Source of the DNA: Pelecanus crispus
Taxonomy: Eukaryota > Chordata > Aves > Pelecaniformes > Pelecanidae
NCBI RefSeq assembly: GCF_030463565.1
Contig: NC_134649.1
Coordinates: forward strand, 31,273,044 to 31,337,043
Reading direction: 5' to 3'
DNA: 64,000 nucleotides
Shown: positions 20,705 to 31,800 of the stretch, piece by piece
Numbering within the stretch: the stretch's first letter is position 1
Layout: each line of letters opens with the position of its first letter
Made by a program: the position numbers and the translations under genes
Notes under the pieces: model-generated
The model's database searches: none
Told to the model about the DNA's origin: nothing
Seen by the model: the letters and a program-made list of their open reading frames with translations, nothing else

Positions 20705-22796
20705 CTGCCCCAGAGAGGCCCCGTCACGCCTGCCCCAGCTCCAAGCTTGGTGCCGCGCTCCTGCTCGCAGGCACTGGCACATCCCTCCATCCCTTGGCTG
20801 CAGCCAGAGGAGTCAGGAGGGCAAGAGCTGAGTGCCGATCCCCCGCAGGGGCACCCACATCCTCACCCACTGCCCCACGGAGCAGCTCCAGCCCACGATG
20901 CAGGACTCCAGCCACGAGTGGGAACGGATGCGGGCCCCCTTCAGCACGGTGCAGCGTTTGATGCGCACCCCATCCTCCACCACCACGCCGGCCCCGATCG
21001 TCACATTGGGGCCGATGACACAGTTTGCCCCAATCTTGGCACTGGGGTCCTGGAAGGAAGAGGGGTTGCACCAAGGCCGGGAGGGCAGCCAGAGCTCTCA
21101 GCATGGCCCGTGCCACTTGGCCAGCATGGGGACAGGAGAGCACAGCTTGAGGATGGCAGCGAGGATGGCAGTGGGAGGACGTGGAGAGCCTGTGACGCGT
21201 GCCCAGGGCCAGTGTGCTGGGGGCTGGCACTTACCACCAGCACATTCCCTACGACACCGGGCCCTGAGTGCAGCTTCTCGGGGTGCTGAGCCCGCAGCGC
21301 CTGCAGGTACATGCACATGCCTGTGAGGAAGTCTTTCGGCTGCCCAATGTCCATCCAGAAGCCTGTGGGGACAGAGCCACGGTGACATCCCCTGGCGTGG
21401 GGGCGGCAGTGCAGGCAAGGCCCCCCCCATGCTGCCCACACCGCGCACAGGGCCTTACCCTGCAGCTCCATGGCGTAGAGCTGCCCCTCCTGTGCCATGG
21501 CCGGGAAGATCTCCTTCTCGATGGAGGTGGGGCGCAGCTGCAAGGACAGGGTGCAGAGCTGAGCGGGGGACCCGGCCCCCCCAGCCCGGCCTGGCCCGGT
21601 GACCCGGCCCCTACCTGGATGCGTTGCAGGATGCCGGGGCTGAAGATGTAGAGCCCAGCGTTGATCTTGTTGGACACGAAGACGCGCGGCTTCTCCACGA
21701 AGCGGCAGATGCGGCCCGTGTCAGCCTCACTCACCACCACACCGTACTTGGCCGGCTCCTCCACACGGGTCACCACCAGCGAGCCCTCGCCGCCGTGCTG
21801 CCGGTGGAAATGGGCCAGCGCCGCGAAGGGGAACTCGCAGATCACGTCGCTGTTGAGGACAAAGAAGGGCTCCCCGCCCTCGGCCAGCAGGTCCCGCGCC
21901 AGCGCCAGCGGCCCCGCTGCCCGGCCGTGAGTGTCGCCGCAGGGATGGGGTGAGCCCAGTGCCCGGGTCCTCCTGGCCCCACCTGTGCCCGCCCCAGCGT
22001 CCCTGCTCCCCACTGGCCCTCCCGAGCCCCCAGTCCCCCCTGGATCCTCACCAGCCCTGCCGCCCCTGGTCCTTCCTGTGCCTGTCTTGATGCCCCTGGT
22101 CCCTCTCGTCCTGCCCGTGCCCACCCCGACTTACGCCGCCCGGTGTCCCCGGTCCTCCCAGCCCTGCCCCTCCATACCCACCCTGCTGCCCACGGTGTCC
22201 TCCTCCCGCCGCCCCCAGCCCTACCCACCCCCACCCTCCCACCCTCGGTGTCCCCCTCAGCGCCCCCGGCTCTACCCGCTGTCGCCCCGCAGCCCACCCT
22301 GCACCCACCCAGTCGTCCCCGGGCCTCCTCCCTCCCGCCTGCGCCCGCCCCAGCCCCGGCGCCTCTGCCCCCGCCCGCGGCCCGCACCCTACCTGTGCCC
22401 AGCGGCTCCTTCTCGTGGGACAGGGAGATGCGGATGCCGAGCTGCGGGCACAGGGTGAGCGGCGGGTGCGGGGCGGGAGGAGGCGGGGGGAGGCGGGGGG
22501 AGGCGGGGGGGCCCTTACCCGCTGCTCCTGCTCCCGCATGGCGGCCTCCAGCGCCTCCGACATGTAGCTCACCGCCAGCACCACGTGGCTGACGCCCGCC
22601 TGCGGGAGCGCGGGTCAGCCGGCGGCGGGGCGGCCCCCGCGCCCCCCGCGCCCCCCGCCGCCCCCACCTGCCGCAGGGCCTCCAGCTGGTGCAGCAGCAC
22701 CGCCTTGTTGCAGAACTCCACCAGCGGCTTCGGCCGGCTCAGGGTCAGCGGCCGCAGCCGCGTCCCGAAGCCACCCACCAGGATCAGCGCCCGCAT
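20573..22796 (-). CDS. GMPPB: GMPPB, mannose-1-phosphate guanylyltransferase catalytic subunit (complete, 360 aa, eight exons)
   Basis: GMPPB makes GDP-mannose and pyrophosphate from GTP and mannose-1-phosphate in the cytosol, in complex with the regulatory GMPPA. GDP-mannose feeds N-glycosylation, O-mannosylation (alpha-dystroglycan) and GPI anchors. Exons in transcription order: 22796-22668, 22599-22519, 22441-22393, 21916-21615, 21537-21459, 21362-21235, 21049-20867, 20704-20573. They join in frame to 360 codons plus TAG, the mammalian length. Visible motifs are the nucleotide-binding [13 protein letters not shown] (6-18), FFVLNSD with the metal-binding aspartate (104-110), FVEKP and [11 protein letters not shown]. 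The C-terminus is a left-handed beta-helix of hexapeptide repeats ending [10 protein letters not shown]. The start ATG at 22796 opens directly on MRALILVGG. Introns are very short (68-476 bp) and coding GC is very high. Confidence 0.97.
20867..21049 (-). CDS. GMPPB: GMPPB exon 7
   Basis: Sixty-one codons, [20 protein letters not shown] through CSVGQW: hexapeptide repeats of the left-handed beta-helix. The acceptor is TTCCAG and the donor is TGG|GTGAGG, phase 0 at both ends. Confidence 0.96.
21235..21362 (-). CDS. GMPPB: GMPPB exon 6
   Basis: Encodes (G)[19 protein letters not shown] through GVVGNVLV. The acceptor is CCACAG and the donor is GTG|GTAAGT. It links the catalytic domain to the beta-helix. 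Confidence 0.95.
21459..21537 (-). CDS. GMPPB: GMPPB exon 5
   Basis: Encodes [26 protein letters not shown] plus the first base of a glycine codon. The acceptor is CTTGCAG and the donor is CAGG|GTAAGG. Confidence 0.95.
21615..21916 (-). CDS. GMPPB: GMPPB exon 4 (largest; active site)
   Basis: About 100 codons, [25 protein letters not shown] through [10 protein letters not shown]. It contains the NSD metal site, the TKVEEP-like [13 protein letters not shown] loop and the FVEKP catalytic motif. The acceptor is GGGCAG and the donor is CAG|GTAGGG. Confidence 0.96.
21917..22392 (-). other. GMPPB: GMPPB intron 3, C-rich on the plus strand
   Basis: The longest GMPPB intron (476 bp). It is built of loosely repeated C-rich words (ccctggtcc, cctgtgcc, ggtgtcc), so the GMPPB pre-mRNA is strongly G-rich here. 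Open frames inside read as low-complexity Gly/Arg/Pro and are not credible proteins. Confidence 0.75.
22393..22441 (-). CDS. GMPPB: GMPPB exon 3 (49 bases)
   Basis: A micro-exon encoding [16 protein letters not shown] plus one base. The acceptor is GCCCGCAG and the donor is ACAG|GTAGGG. Sequence and phase match the family exactly. Confidence 0.94.
22481..22510. repeat. 10-bp G-rich tandem repeat (three copies) in GMPPB intron 2
   Basis: aggcgggggg occurs three times exactly inside a 77-bp intron, giving three G-tracts of six or more on the plus strand (the last merges into G7). The pre-mRNA strand is C-rich here. Confidence 0.9.
22519..22599 (-). CDS. GMPPB: GMPPB exon 2
   Basis: Twenty-seven codons, [27 protein letters not shown]. 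The acceptor is TCCCGCAG and the donor is CGG|GTAAGG, phase 0 at both ends. The intron to exon 1 is only 68 bp. Confidence 0.94.
22668..22796 (-). CDS. GMPPB: GMPPB exon 1
   Basis: Forty-three codons starting [20 protein letters not shown], the GTP-binding signature. The donor is CAG|GTGGGG. An upstream in-frame open stretch exists, but the family starts at this ATG. Confidence 0.95.
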
Positions 22797-23195
22797 CCCC
22801 CCCGCCGCCCCGCGCCCGCACCGACACGTCAGCGCCGCGCGCGCCTTCCGCGTCAACACCGCCCGCCCCGCCCCCCGCCCGCCCCGCGTCCCGCCGCCCG
22901 CCCGCCCCGGGTCCTACCGCCCGCCGGGGAAAGGCAAGCGGGGAGCAACAGCGCAGCGGGCACCCACCGCGGTCCCGCTCGCCTCCCGCCCGGGAGCTGC
23001 GAGGTGCGATCGTGGCCGCAGCACGGCGGCGGCTCGGGGCGCAGGCGGGGGCTGCAGCCCGCCGCCCCCAGCCCGGGGCCGGTGCTCCCCCCCGATGAGA
23101 AGAGGGAAGGGGCGGGGCTGAGCCCGACACGGGACAGCGAAGAAGTTTAAGCCACCGGCGCGCGGGTCCTGCCCGAGGCCCCCGGCCCGGCTCTG
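22797..23195 (-). promoter_or_regulatory. GMPPB: GMPPB CpG-island promoter region
   Basis: Extremely CpG- and GC-rich DNA directly upstream of the GMPPB start codon, with many GC boxes and no obvious TATA box. It is typical of a housekeeping promoter. The exact start site cannot be read. It also separates GMPPB from the 3' end of IP6K1 on the same strand. Confidence 0.7.
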
Positions 23196-23215
23196 CCCCC
23201 CCCCCCCCCCCCCCC
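23196..23215. repeat. Poly-C run (20) between IP6K1 and GMPPB
   Basis: Twenty C on the plus strand, so G20 on the strand of both genes. It starts about 60 bases past the IP6K1 poly(A) signal and lies upstream of the GMPPB promoter island. Confidence 0.9.
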
Positions 23216-23276
23216 AGCCCCGGGCTCAGACGGCGGTGACAGGCAGGCGCGGCACACCACGGACAAAAACAGATCC

Positions 23277-23282
23277 TTTAAT
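23277..23282 (-). terminator. IP6K1: IP6K1 distal poly(A) signal (ATTAAA)
   Basis: The plus strand reads tttaat. Read on the minus strand, ATTAAA lies about 2.1 kb after the IP6K1 stop and is followed by the G20 tract. It is the last hexamer before the GMPPB promoter. Confidence 0.6.
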
Positions 23283-25383
23283 GGTTTTTGGTTCTCTGTG
23301 AAGCACAAACAGGGTGATTATTCATGTAAAAACAAACGGGGGTCAAGGCTATGTACAAGCTGCGGAGTCCCACCGCCGTGGTCCCAAGAGGCGGCTCCCA
23401 CGGGGCACCGGCCCCTCGCCCCTGCCCGCGGGAAGGGGAAGGGCGGGAGGCGGCGCTGGGGGACGCGGAGCTGCCCCCCCCCCAGGAGGGGCGGCCCTGC
23501 GCCCCCCCCGCGCAGCCCGCCGGGGACCAGGACATGCACAAAACGGGCTGTGAGGGTAACGGGGCACCCGCTGCTCCAGCCGCTCGAGCACGCCTCCCTC
23601 CCTCCCTCCCTCCTGCAGACCTGTTCCCTGAAAATCCCGGCGGGGCACCGACGGGCAGAAGCGATGAAGCAGCAGCCCAGCGCAAGGGAGAGCGGCGTGA
23701 ATGAAGGTCCTCGTCCAGAGAGCTGGAAGGGAGCAGCGCCTTGGGCAAGCTTTTGAGTAGCTGGGAGACAGGCAGAGGTACGATTTAGGACAAAAGCCAG
23801 CGCTTCCCCTGCCCCCTTCCACACCCACTGCCACAGACCTGTGCCCGCTGCGGCAGCTTCGGCTGGCCGCCAGCCGAGCGCCAACACTTTCCAAGCAGAC
23901 CGTGCACACACAGAGTTGGCACACATGCTACATGCGAGTATTCCCCAAACAAGCTTTCCTGAAGTGGAAAAAACAAAACCAAAACAAAACCAAACCAACT
24001 CAGCCAGTCGGGGTAACGGTAACACCATGGAACAAGTCAGTGACGCCAGGGAAGGAGCAACCGGGAGTCCCAGCACAGAAACACAGAGGGGGTGATGCAA
24101 AGGGGGGTGCGGTTTGGTACCACCAGGCCACAGTATCAAACATTAATGCCCTCATCAAGGGAAGCCACGGGTAAAGCACCAGCTCCGGGAGGGAGCCCAG
24201 GCAGCAGCGTGTGTCCCAGCCGGCTGTTTCATCCACAAAGAGATCATTTATTTTGGGAAAGACTGATTCTGTGAAGCAAAGCTAAACAGTCAGGCCATGG
24301 CAACTTGCCACGCAGCCCGGTCCCCCCTCACCTGCCCCCCTGGAGACACCCAGGGAGAACAGGAGTTAGCCCTAACCCTTGGCCTCCCCTTCCACCATCC
24401 CCATGCACAGACCTGCCAGAAGAGCAGGGGCTGCAGGGCAGAGGGCCCCGCCGGGGGAAGAGGGCAGCCTCTCGCTGCAGCCCCTGGGGCCCAACGGCAG
24501 GAGGGAGATACTCGCGTACAACCTGTGGACCTGTTGCACGACGGGAAGGGTTGAAATGGTCCGAAACGCCCCGCTGCGCTGCTGGGGTCGCATTAACTGC
24601 TACAGATACTATTGCTAGCCCACGAGCTGAGTTCTTGCTTGGTCAGTGGTTCAAGGCAGAGTTACTCTCAGAGAGCCCCGTGCCACCCTGCCGGGAAGCG
24701 AGCAGGCCCCAGGCTTGAGGCACAACTCCAGGCGTGCGGCATTCCCTCCTGGCCACAGCTCTGCCAGGGGTTGCATTTGGTCATTTTATTTCCGTGTTTG
24801 GGTTGGTCATTCACAGTGCCCGAACAGCAGAAAAAGGCAGCATCAAAAGCAAAGCCCCATCAGCGAAACCCAGGGCAGAGCTAGCGATGCCGAATGCAGA
24901 CCAGCACCTGTGCTGCTCACCATCAGCCCCCACAGACGCTGCCAACTGTTAGTCGAATGCCCTTTCCAAATAACACAGGAGAGTTTCAAAGGGAAAGCTC
25001 TCCCAGGGGCTCCTGAGGCAGGAGGCTCCTCAGGCCACAGCTCCAGCTCCCCAAGAGCCCCGTGCTCTCCTGCTTTCTCTTCCCTACGTCCAGGTCCTCC
25101 CTCCAGAACTCACACGCGACATGGGCAGAACCGGGACACCCAACACCTAAGCAGGCATCTACAGAGCCTCCTCCAGAAGGCAGAGCTAGTGCGGTCAGAA
25201 CCGTATGGGCGGCATGAGGAGCTCTTCCATCCTGCCTCCCCTCAGCTCTTCTATCCAAGTACATTTAAAAACAATGGAGCAATACAATTGTTTAAAACCA
25301 AAGTTGTCTGCTTTTTCCTGTGGTAGTAGGTGGTCTTGTCTGCTCCTGCCACCAGGACAAGAATAAGAGGCCGTAGCCCGGGG
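23283..25383 (-). other. IP6K1: IP6K1 3' UTR
   Basis: Between the IP6K1 stop and its distal poly(A) signal. No other gene is recognisable. Two further AATAAA hexamers on the minus strand (24785-24790 and 24247-24252) could give shorter 3' ends. A long 3' UTR agrees with mammalian IP6K1. Confidence 0.65.
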
Positions 25384-25893
25384 CTACTGGTTTTCCTCAC
25401 GCATCTGTTCCATGATGTTGATGAGGCTTTCCAGCCCGAATACATAACCCATGTCGGGTCCATCATGCACAGTGGGGTCATCGCGAAAGCCTTTGAACGT
25501 GCTGTGTGCAAAGTCAATCATACGCACGTCCACCTTGGGCTGGGCTGAGAAGCCGGGCTCTGTGCTGCCGCCATCCTGAAGGCTCTCCGGGAGAGAGCTG
25601 TCCACACGTTTCAAGCGCATCTCCGGCCGGCGCTCCACAAACATCCCTGCCCTGCTGTCCTTCCCATCGTAAATGATAAGAAGGGAGCTGGAGTAGAAAC
25701 GGTAGGAGGCCTGTCTCTCCAAAACTGCCTTCAGGCTTCGCAGTTTGGTGAGGACAGGCTCAAAGAGGTCCTTGCGCAGCTCAATGCCATTGTGGAGATA
25801 CTGGTAGAGAGCATTGCGGAAGCCCTCGATGGAAAGACCACGTCCATAGTATTTATTCCTGCATAAGTAATGCCCTGTGTCCAGCTGATAGAC
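25384..25893 (-). CDS. IP6K1: IP6K1 last coding exon
   Basis: 169 codons plus [23 protein letters not shown] through MEQMREENQ. It contains [10 protein letters not shown] and [13 protein letters not shown]. The acceptor is ATTCTAG ending at 25894. The variable loop ([14 protein letters not shown]) is shorter than in mammals. Confidence 0.96.
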   Translation of the reverse strand, partial: VYQLDTGHYLCRNKYYGRGLSIEGFRNALYQYLHNGIELRKDLFEPVLTKLRSLKAVLERQASYRFYSSSLLIIYDGKDSRAGMFVERRPEMRLKRVDSSLPESLQDGGSTEPGFSAQPKVDVRMIDFAHSTFKGFRDDPTVHDGPDMGYVFGLESLINIMEQMREENQ

Positions 25894-28800
25894 CTAGAAT
25901 GCCAAAGGAAACACACATCAAGCGGGAGCTCGGTTAAGGACACACAGAGAGCCCTGAGCTGTCCTGCACTGACAGGGCAGAGGGAATTCGTCCTGTCCCC
26001 ACCATGCCCAAGAGGGAGCAGGAAACAGCTCTGCCTGTTCCCTGAATCCCAAAGCAGCTCATGGGTGCATCCCATGGGCACAGGCAGGGTGCCGAAGCAC
26101 TGGTTCCCTCCCAGGACACCCAAAGGGTGGCTCTTCAGTCCAAGTGTCCAAGAAGCACAACACAACAGACCCCAAGGCTTAAAAAGCCAAGCCTTACAGC
26201 AACTGGGACAATCCTCTGGCAGTGGGAGCTGCCAGCACATACTGCTGTTATCGCGTGGCATGTGATTAATGAGGGGCCCTCATTGCTTCAGAGTCTGCGG
26301 GCAGAGATCTGGATTACAGGATCCTTCTGTGGGTGGGGCAAGGAGCAACTATTGCACAACAGCACCAGCAGCAAATCCCTGCGTGCAGGGCCTAGCCACA
26401 AGAGGAGAGCAACTTCTTAACTCCCAATACAGTACAGAAACAAATGTCAGCTGATGCTGGGACAGAGGGACACCTCCGTCCCCAGGCACCGTGATTCTAG
26501 CTGAACACTAAGCCACAAAAATAATTTTATTAGAAAATCCCCTAATTGTCTGTGAACAAAACTGCTTTGGATAAAGTAGGCCATTTCAGGAGAAGCTGGT
26601 TCCTTCATTCTGGACTTAGAAGTGAAGACAAAAAGCACGTACCATGAACACTGATGTACCTACCTGAAGTGGAAGACTCTTAACTCATTGCTCAGCAGAA
26701 AACGCTAACTAGGAGGTCTAACAGGGCTGTGAAAGGGAATGTGCAGTACCTGCAGCCTTGGGGATCCCTACCTGCATCCCACACACGCGCACGCCCAAGG
26801 TGGCAGAAGTGCTCTGTTCACACTTCTTCATCTGCCGAGCAGCCTTCTCCTCAGATGCATCATCTCCATGCTGTCTGGTCCCCATCTTCAGATCAAGAAC
26901 GCAGGGAAGCTTGAAGTGATGCACCACGTTCTCCAGCAAAAGGAACTCTGGGAGACATGTCAAGGACAGCTCACCTGTCAGAGACACCAGTCCCCGGGGC
27001 CACCACAGACAGGGACTTGGGCCAGCATGAGATAGGGTCAGGCAACAAACAAATAGGAACCCAAAGAACAGACAGAACAAACTGTTTGGGGAGGTGAAGA
27101 AAAGTACAAAACCCAAACAGTGGGGCTTTCACAGGCTTTCACACTTGGTAGAAGAAATCAGCCTGGAAAGTGGAACAGCCAACAGTAAGCAAGGAGATCA
27201 CATGCAGGCGTACTGGAACGTCAGCAGGGGGAACCAAAGAGCAGAACGCTAGTGTCAGGAAAGACACAATCTGCCCCTAAGAATTGCTGATGCATTAAGG
27301 GAGAGCTTAAAGTCTAATCAAATTAGCAGTTTAACCATATGGATAAACAATACAATCCCCATGGACTAAAAACTCAAGGCTCAAGTAATAGCACAGTACT
27401 TGTTGCTATTGGCCTGCCCAGAACGGCAACACTGCCTGACACGGGGGGGGGGGGGGGGGGGGGGGGGGGGGCGGGCGGGAACCGGAGCAGCTACAAAGGC
27501 AGGAAACAGAACAGTAATGGGAGCCTTCAATTACCAGCACGCACAATGGGCAAATCCACCATTAGGGCACAGTGCTGAGAACAAACGCGACACAATCAGT
27601 GCAGCAGCTTGTCCCAAAGGGGAAAAAACAACCCTGAAGTTTGCCCCAAGTAGCCCTGCAGGGCATGGTTCAACATGTTACACTGGCAACCAGAGCACAG
27701 CTAGATTAAACCTGCAAGGAAGTCTAACATTTCAAAAAATCTATCATCAACTATGTTTGATTTTGAAAGAGGAACTTCATAAAAATAAGGAAGTGTGATT
27801 AAGAAGAATAGGACAGCCAAGAAGAATTACTTCTCTGCAAGTGATACAGGCTATTTAAAAATAAAAGCTGGAGACCCAAAGCACACATTTGAGAATAGGA
27901 AAAAGGAAGCCCACACAGTTAAAATGATGAAGAATACAGCTATTAAAAGTAAGGTTGTTTCTATGTGAGGAAAACAGTATCAAGCTCCAGCAGGTGAAAC
28001 AAAAAAAACCCCACAAGCTGGCAAGTTCAAGACAAAAGCATGAGGAATCATTTGCAAAGGCACAGAAAATAACAAATCTATCTTTAACCATATGAAGAAG
28101 CCAGTCAGACTACCTGCAGGTTTTATAGACAAAATACAAAAGGAGCTACAGAGGAGGGGGGTGGGGAGGTGGGATAGGTGTGTGTGAAGAGACCCCCTAA
28201 AAAGAGAAATAAGATTAATATTTTGCTGCTTTGTTTACTGGGGAAGAGCTTGGGGCATTCCCAAGCCAGAACTCTCCGAGTTCAGAGAATTCTCAAACTG
28301 AAATGCCAAGAGAAGAGATTGCAAGTTGAACAGAAAATAAGAGATGTGTAACTCATTGCACACTGCCTTAGTGCCAAGAGACTGAAGGGGGGCTACCACA
28401 ACGTTGATTTGCAGAGATCTGGGGACCTACAAACTAGCCTGACTGACCTTACAGCCAAAGTCACCAGCAGGGTCTTTGTGTGGAGATCCATGCCACTCAA
28501 CAAGTGATCCATAAAAGTGAGTGAACAGCTAGATGACAAATTTGCTTGTAATATTAAGTTACTCAAGGTTGCTAACATGAGGAACAGTTGTGAAAAACTC
28601 CACAAAGATCCTGTGAGACTTATTTGGCCATTAAATGGGCAGGCAAAATTCTCTAGTTAACATACAATATAAGGAGAAAAAGATTTCTAATGCTTAAAGC
28701 AGCATGTTTTGAGACAACTACTACCAGTCAGGAGTGGGATCTTGGGGTAATGAAACAGCACTTAGACCGAATGTGTTAGGAATTACAAGGGAGAGGAGAG

Positions 28801-31800
28801 ACAACAGCATTAAACACCAGTGGAAATCTCTGGTTCACCTGCACCTTCTGTATGCCTTGTGTGCATTTCTGGTCATGGTCTCCAGAAGGATACAGTAGAA
28901 CTGGAAGAAACTCAAGAAAGGTGACAAGGATGAACGCAGCTCCCTCCCAACAGATTACTGAACAGGCAGACCTGCATCTGCGGCCAGGCAAAGCCTGACA
29001 TGAAAAACTACAGTTCAAAACACAAGCCAACAAAGAGAAGGACCAGAAAAGAAAGAAAACATGGAATCTAGCCAGATATATGGCTTCTCTGAGTATCAGT
29101 GTCAGACATTAGTGTCACTGTATGGAAAGCAGGAAGGAATAGTAAAAAAAAAAACATAATACAGCTTTGCCTGTGTGAACGATGGGAAAGCCAAAAGGAA
29201 ATAAGCTGCCTCAGGCACAAACATGTAGGCCAGAGCAGCAGCAGCAACCTGACATGCTCAGTTCTGCTTCCCAAAGGATACTGTAGAGTTTTCGGTCCTT
29301 GGACTCTGACCGCATGCGGCTCAGCTGCTGCTTATGACAGCGCAGGCTCCAGGGGTTATAGCTGATCTTTTCAGAGCTCAGACCGCTGTTCCCATCCAAC
29401 ATCTGAAATGGAACATCTGAATGGATGTGCAAGTCCACCCTGGGACTCTTTGTTTCCTGGATGCTGCTGGTATAAAGACAGAACAAACTTGCCTGTTAGA
29501 ATCCATGTATTCTTTGGATATTTACAACTGTCATACCCTCCCCTTGCACACAACTATCTCCTGTTCCTTCTCCTGCTGCACGCTTCACAAAATACAAACC
29601 TTCTTAACAGCAGATCCCCACTAATACCCTGGGCTGTGGACCCATGCTCAAGGATCTGGTCCAACACCTCTGCTAGGTTGTACTGTAATTGACAGAGTAA
29701 GCAGGAGCATTTGTTTCTCAGGGAGCTCCAGCTGGTGTTAGAAGGCAGAGATCCATATTCAAAGTACCCTTGGAAGAAACCTCTGGGTTAATAACCAGGT
29801 GGACTGAAGAGTGTTTGAATCTGCTACACACGCTTTGGTTCCACATCCAACAAACTGTCAAGGGTTATCCTGCATCAGAAGCACTTCACATGGATGAGTT
29901 CATCCTGAATCCAGCAAAACTCCTGACACAGTTTGCAGTGCCGCAGCATGCTGGGCTAGCAAGTGCGAGACAGCCTGCCCACGGTACGGAAGTACAAAAT
30001 GCTCTCAACAAAAGGAGCCCCAGAGCTGAAAGGGGAAGAGAGATTTCCTGCTCACCGTGTTGTCACTGGGCCCTCAAAGCTTTTACCTTTCAGTGCTGTC
30101 ACTGGCCAAGCCAGGTTTTTCCTCCTTGTGCTCAGTGCCACTGCTTGATCTGTGAAGGCTCCGACGTGAGTGCTTGCGTCGTGGCTGGTCCCTCTCTGGC
30201 ATATCATCCTGCTCCAGAGCCTCGTTCTCCACATAGGGATAGGCCACCAGGTTAATGTAGCCGTCGCTGTCTCCCTCAAAACAGACAGATACCACACCTG
30301 CCAGAGAGAAGTGACATGCCAGTTCTGTTTCCCAGGGGAGGGAACACACAACCACTAGCTCCCAAATGTTCAACAGGAGAGAGGAAAATGTAGCTCACAG
30401 AGCAGCAAAGCAATGAAAGGAGGTTTAAGACTACAAGAACCCAAATGTTGTTAGCAGAGAAAGAGGAGAAACCCCCCAAACAGTTCACTGTGTTGCTACC
30501 TGAGTGAACAGTAAGCAGCAGCAGGGGAAGCTCTGCCACCCACAGGAAATTAAGGACAAAAGCGCAGCTGGTGGGCTGAGGGGTGTGATTATTTCCTTCC
30601 ATTCAGTCTTGCAGCAAATGTCGTCAAACTGGAGAAAGTCAAGCACAGTCTACCAAGATGCTGAGGGGGACAAAGCATGCAAAATATATATCTAGTTCAT
30701 TTGGGTAAGTATTTATGTCCTCCAGAAGCATTCCTGCTGTTGACAAGGACATCGCTGGCCAAGGAGGAGGGTGCTTTCTCTGCTGAAGGAGCTCTCCAGC
30801 ATCTGAGCTCTGAAGTACAGAGCTCTGCGGCTGAGGTGACACCTGCCACTTATCACAAGTCAGCCAGTGTCACAGAAAAGGGATCTGCAAGGTCCCAGGG
30901 CTTCCTAGCAATAAAAACAGGGGGGCCTGGAAGTAAAGCTACCTCAACCAGATGCAGGCAAGCAGCACCCTTTGTGTCCTGTCCAGTTTTACCTTCTGAA
31001 GGCTTCTGGAAAGCACTAGAGTCCAAGGGAAGGTGGAGCTCTTTCACAGCACAGACTCTGAATACATCTAGCTAGCCAGCCACAGAGCAGGACAGCTGAC
31101 ATTTCTAGTTAGGGCTGACATCTTTATCTTTGCAACTCTCCCAGCCCTGAAAATGAGGCTATTGGCCCACCTCCTAACTTGCAATGACAAAAATCTTTCC
31201 TTAGCTTGTAAGTATCAGATGCTAGATGCACCAAATCAAATGATTCATCACAAACACGAGGAAACCTTGCACTATTCAGTTGATGCAGGCCATCATGTTA
31301 CTGTCCTCCCTTTTTCCTTATCTGCAATGCTAACAAGGTTCAGGCGGCTCAACACAACTTCAGAGCAGTTCAGGACTCCAGCATGTCACTACATAAACAC
31401 CACGCCAAGTGCTCTGGCTGCCTGGACAAGCTCCTCAAGTATCTCTGTGAAAGGGCAATCTTACAGTAACATCTGAGTGCTCAGACACAAAGTGTCATTC
31501 CCAATATTCCTCTCCCCCAGATCACTAGGTACAATTTCTGGGACTATCAGGAAACTGCATGGGACTCAGATGAAATCCCACACTGGGGTGGAGCTGCATG
31601 TCCTATGCCTTTAGGCTACCAGGAAGTATCTGACTTCAAGACGACAGGTCTCCATCTGGATGATGAGCTTCAGTTTTAAACACACCTCCCAAGGAAAGCC
31701 TGACATCCTATCAATTCTAGTGACTACACAGGCTTCAGCTGGGATTTCTGATGGGTCACTAGAGCACAATATGGCCCCAGAGTGTCTTGAGGGTACAAGA

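Larger units (their letters stand above)
26948..29281 (-). other. IP6K1: IP6K1 intron, 2.3 kb
   Basis: Contains a 29-base poly-G run (27443-27471) and an old LINE fragment (about 28480-28950). Nothing else is recognised. Confidence 0.75.

Noticed and set aside
21249-22124. A 291-codon minus-strand frame with collagen-like Gly-Thr/Arg repeats
   Set aside because: It is GMPPB exon 4 read on into the C-rich intron 3; the repeats come from the intron, not from a protein.
24366-24380. Telomere-like ccctaaccctt in the IP6K1 3' UTR
   Set aside because: Under two repeat units, so likely chance.
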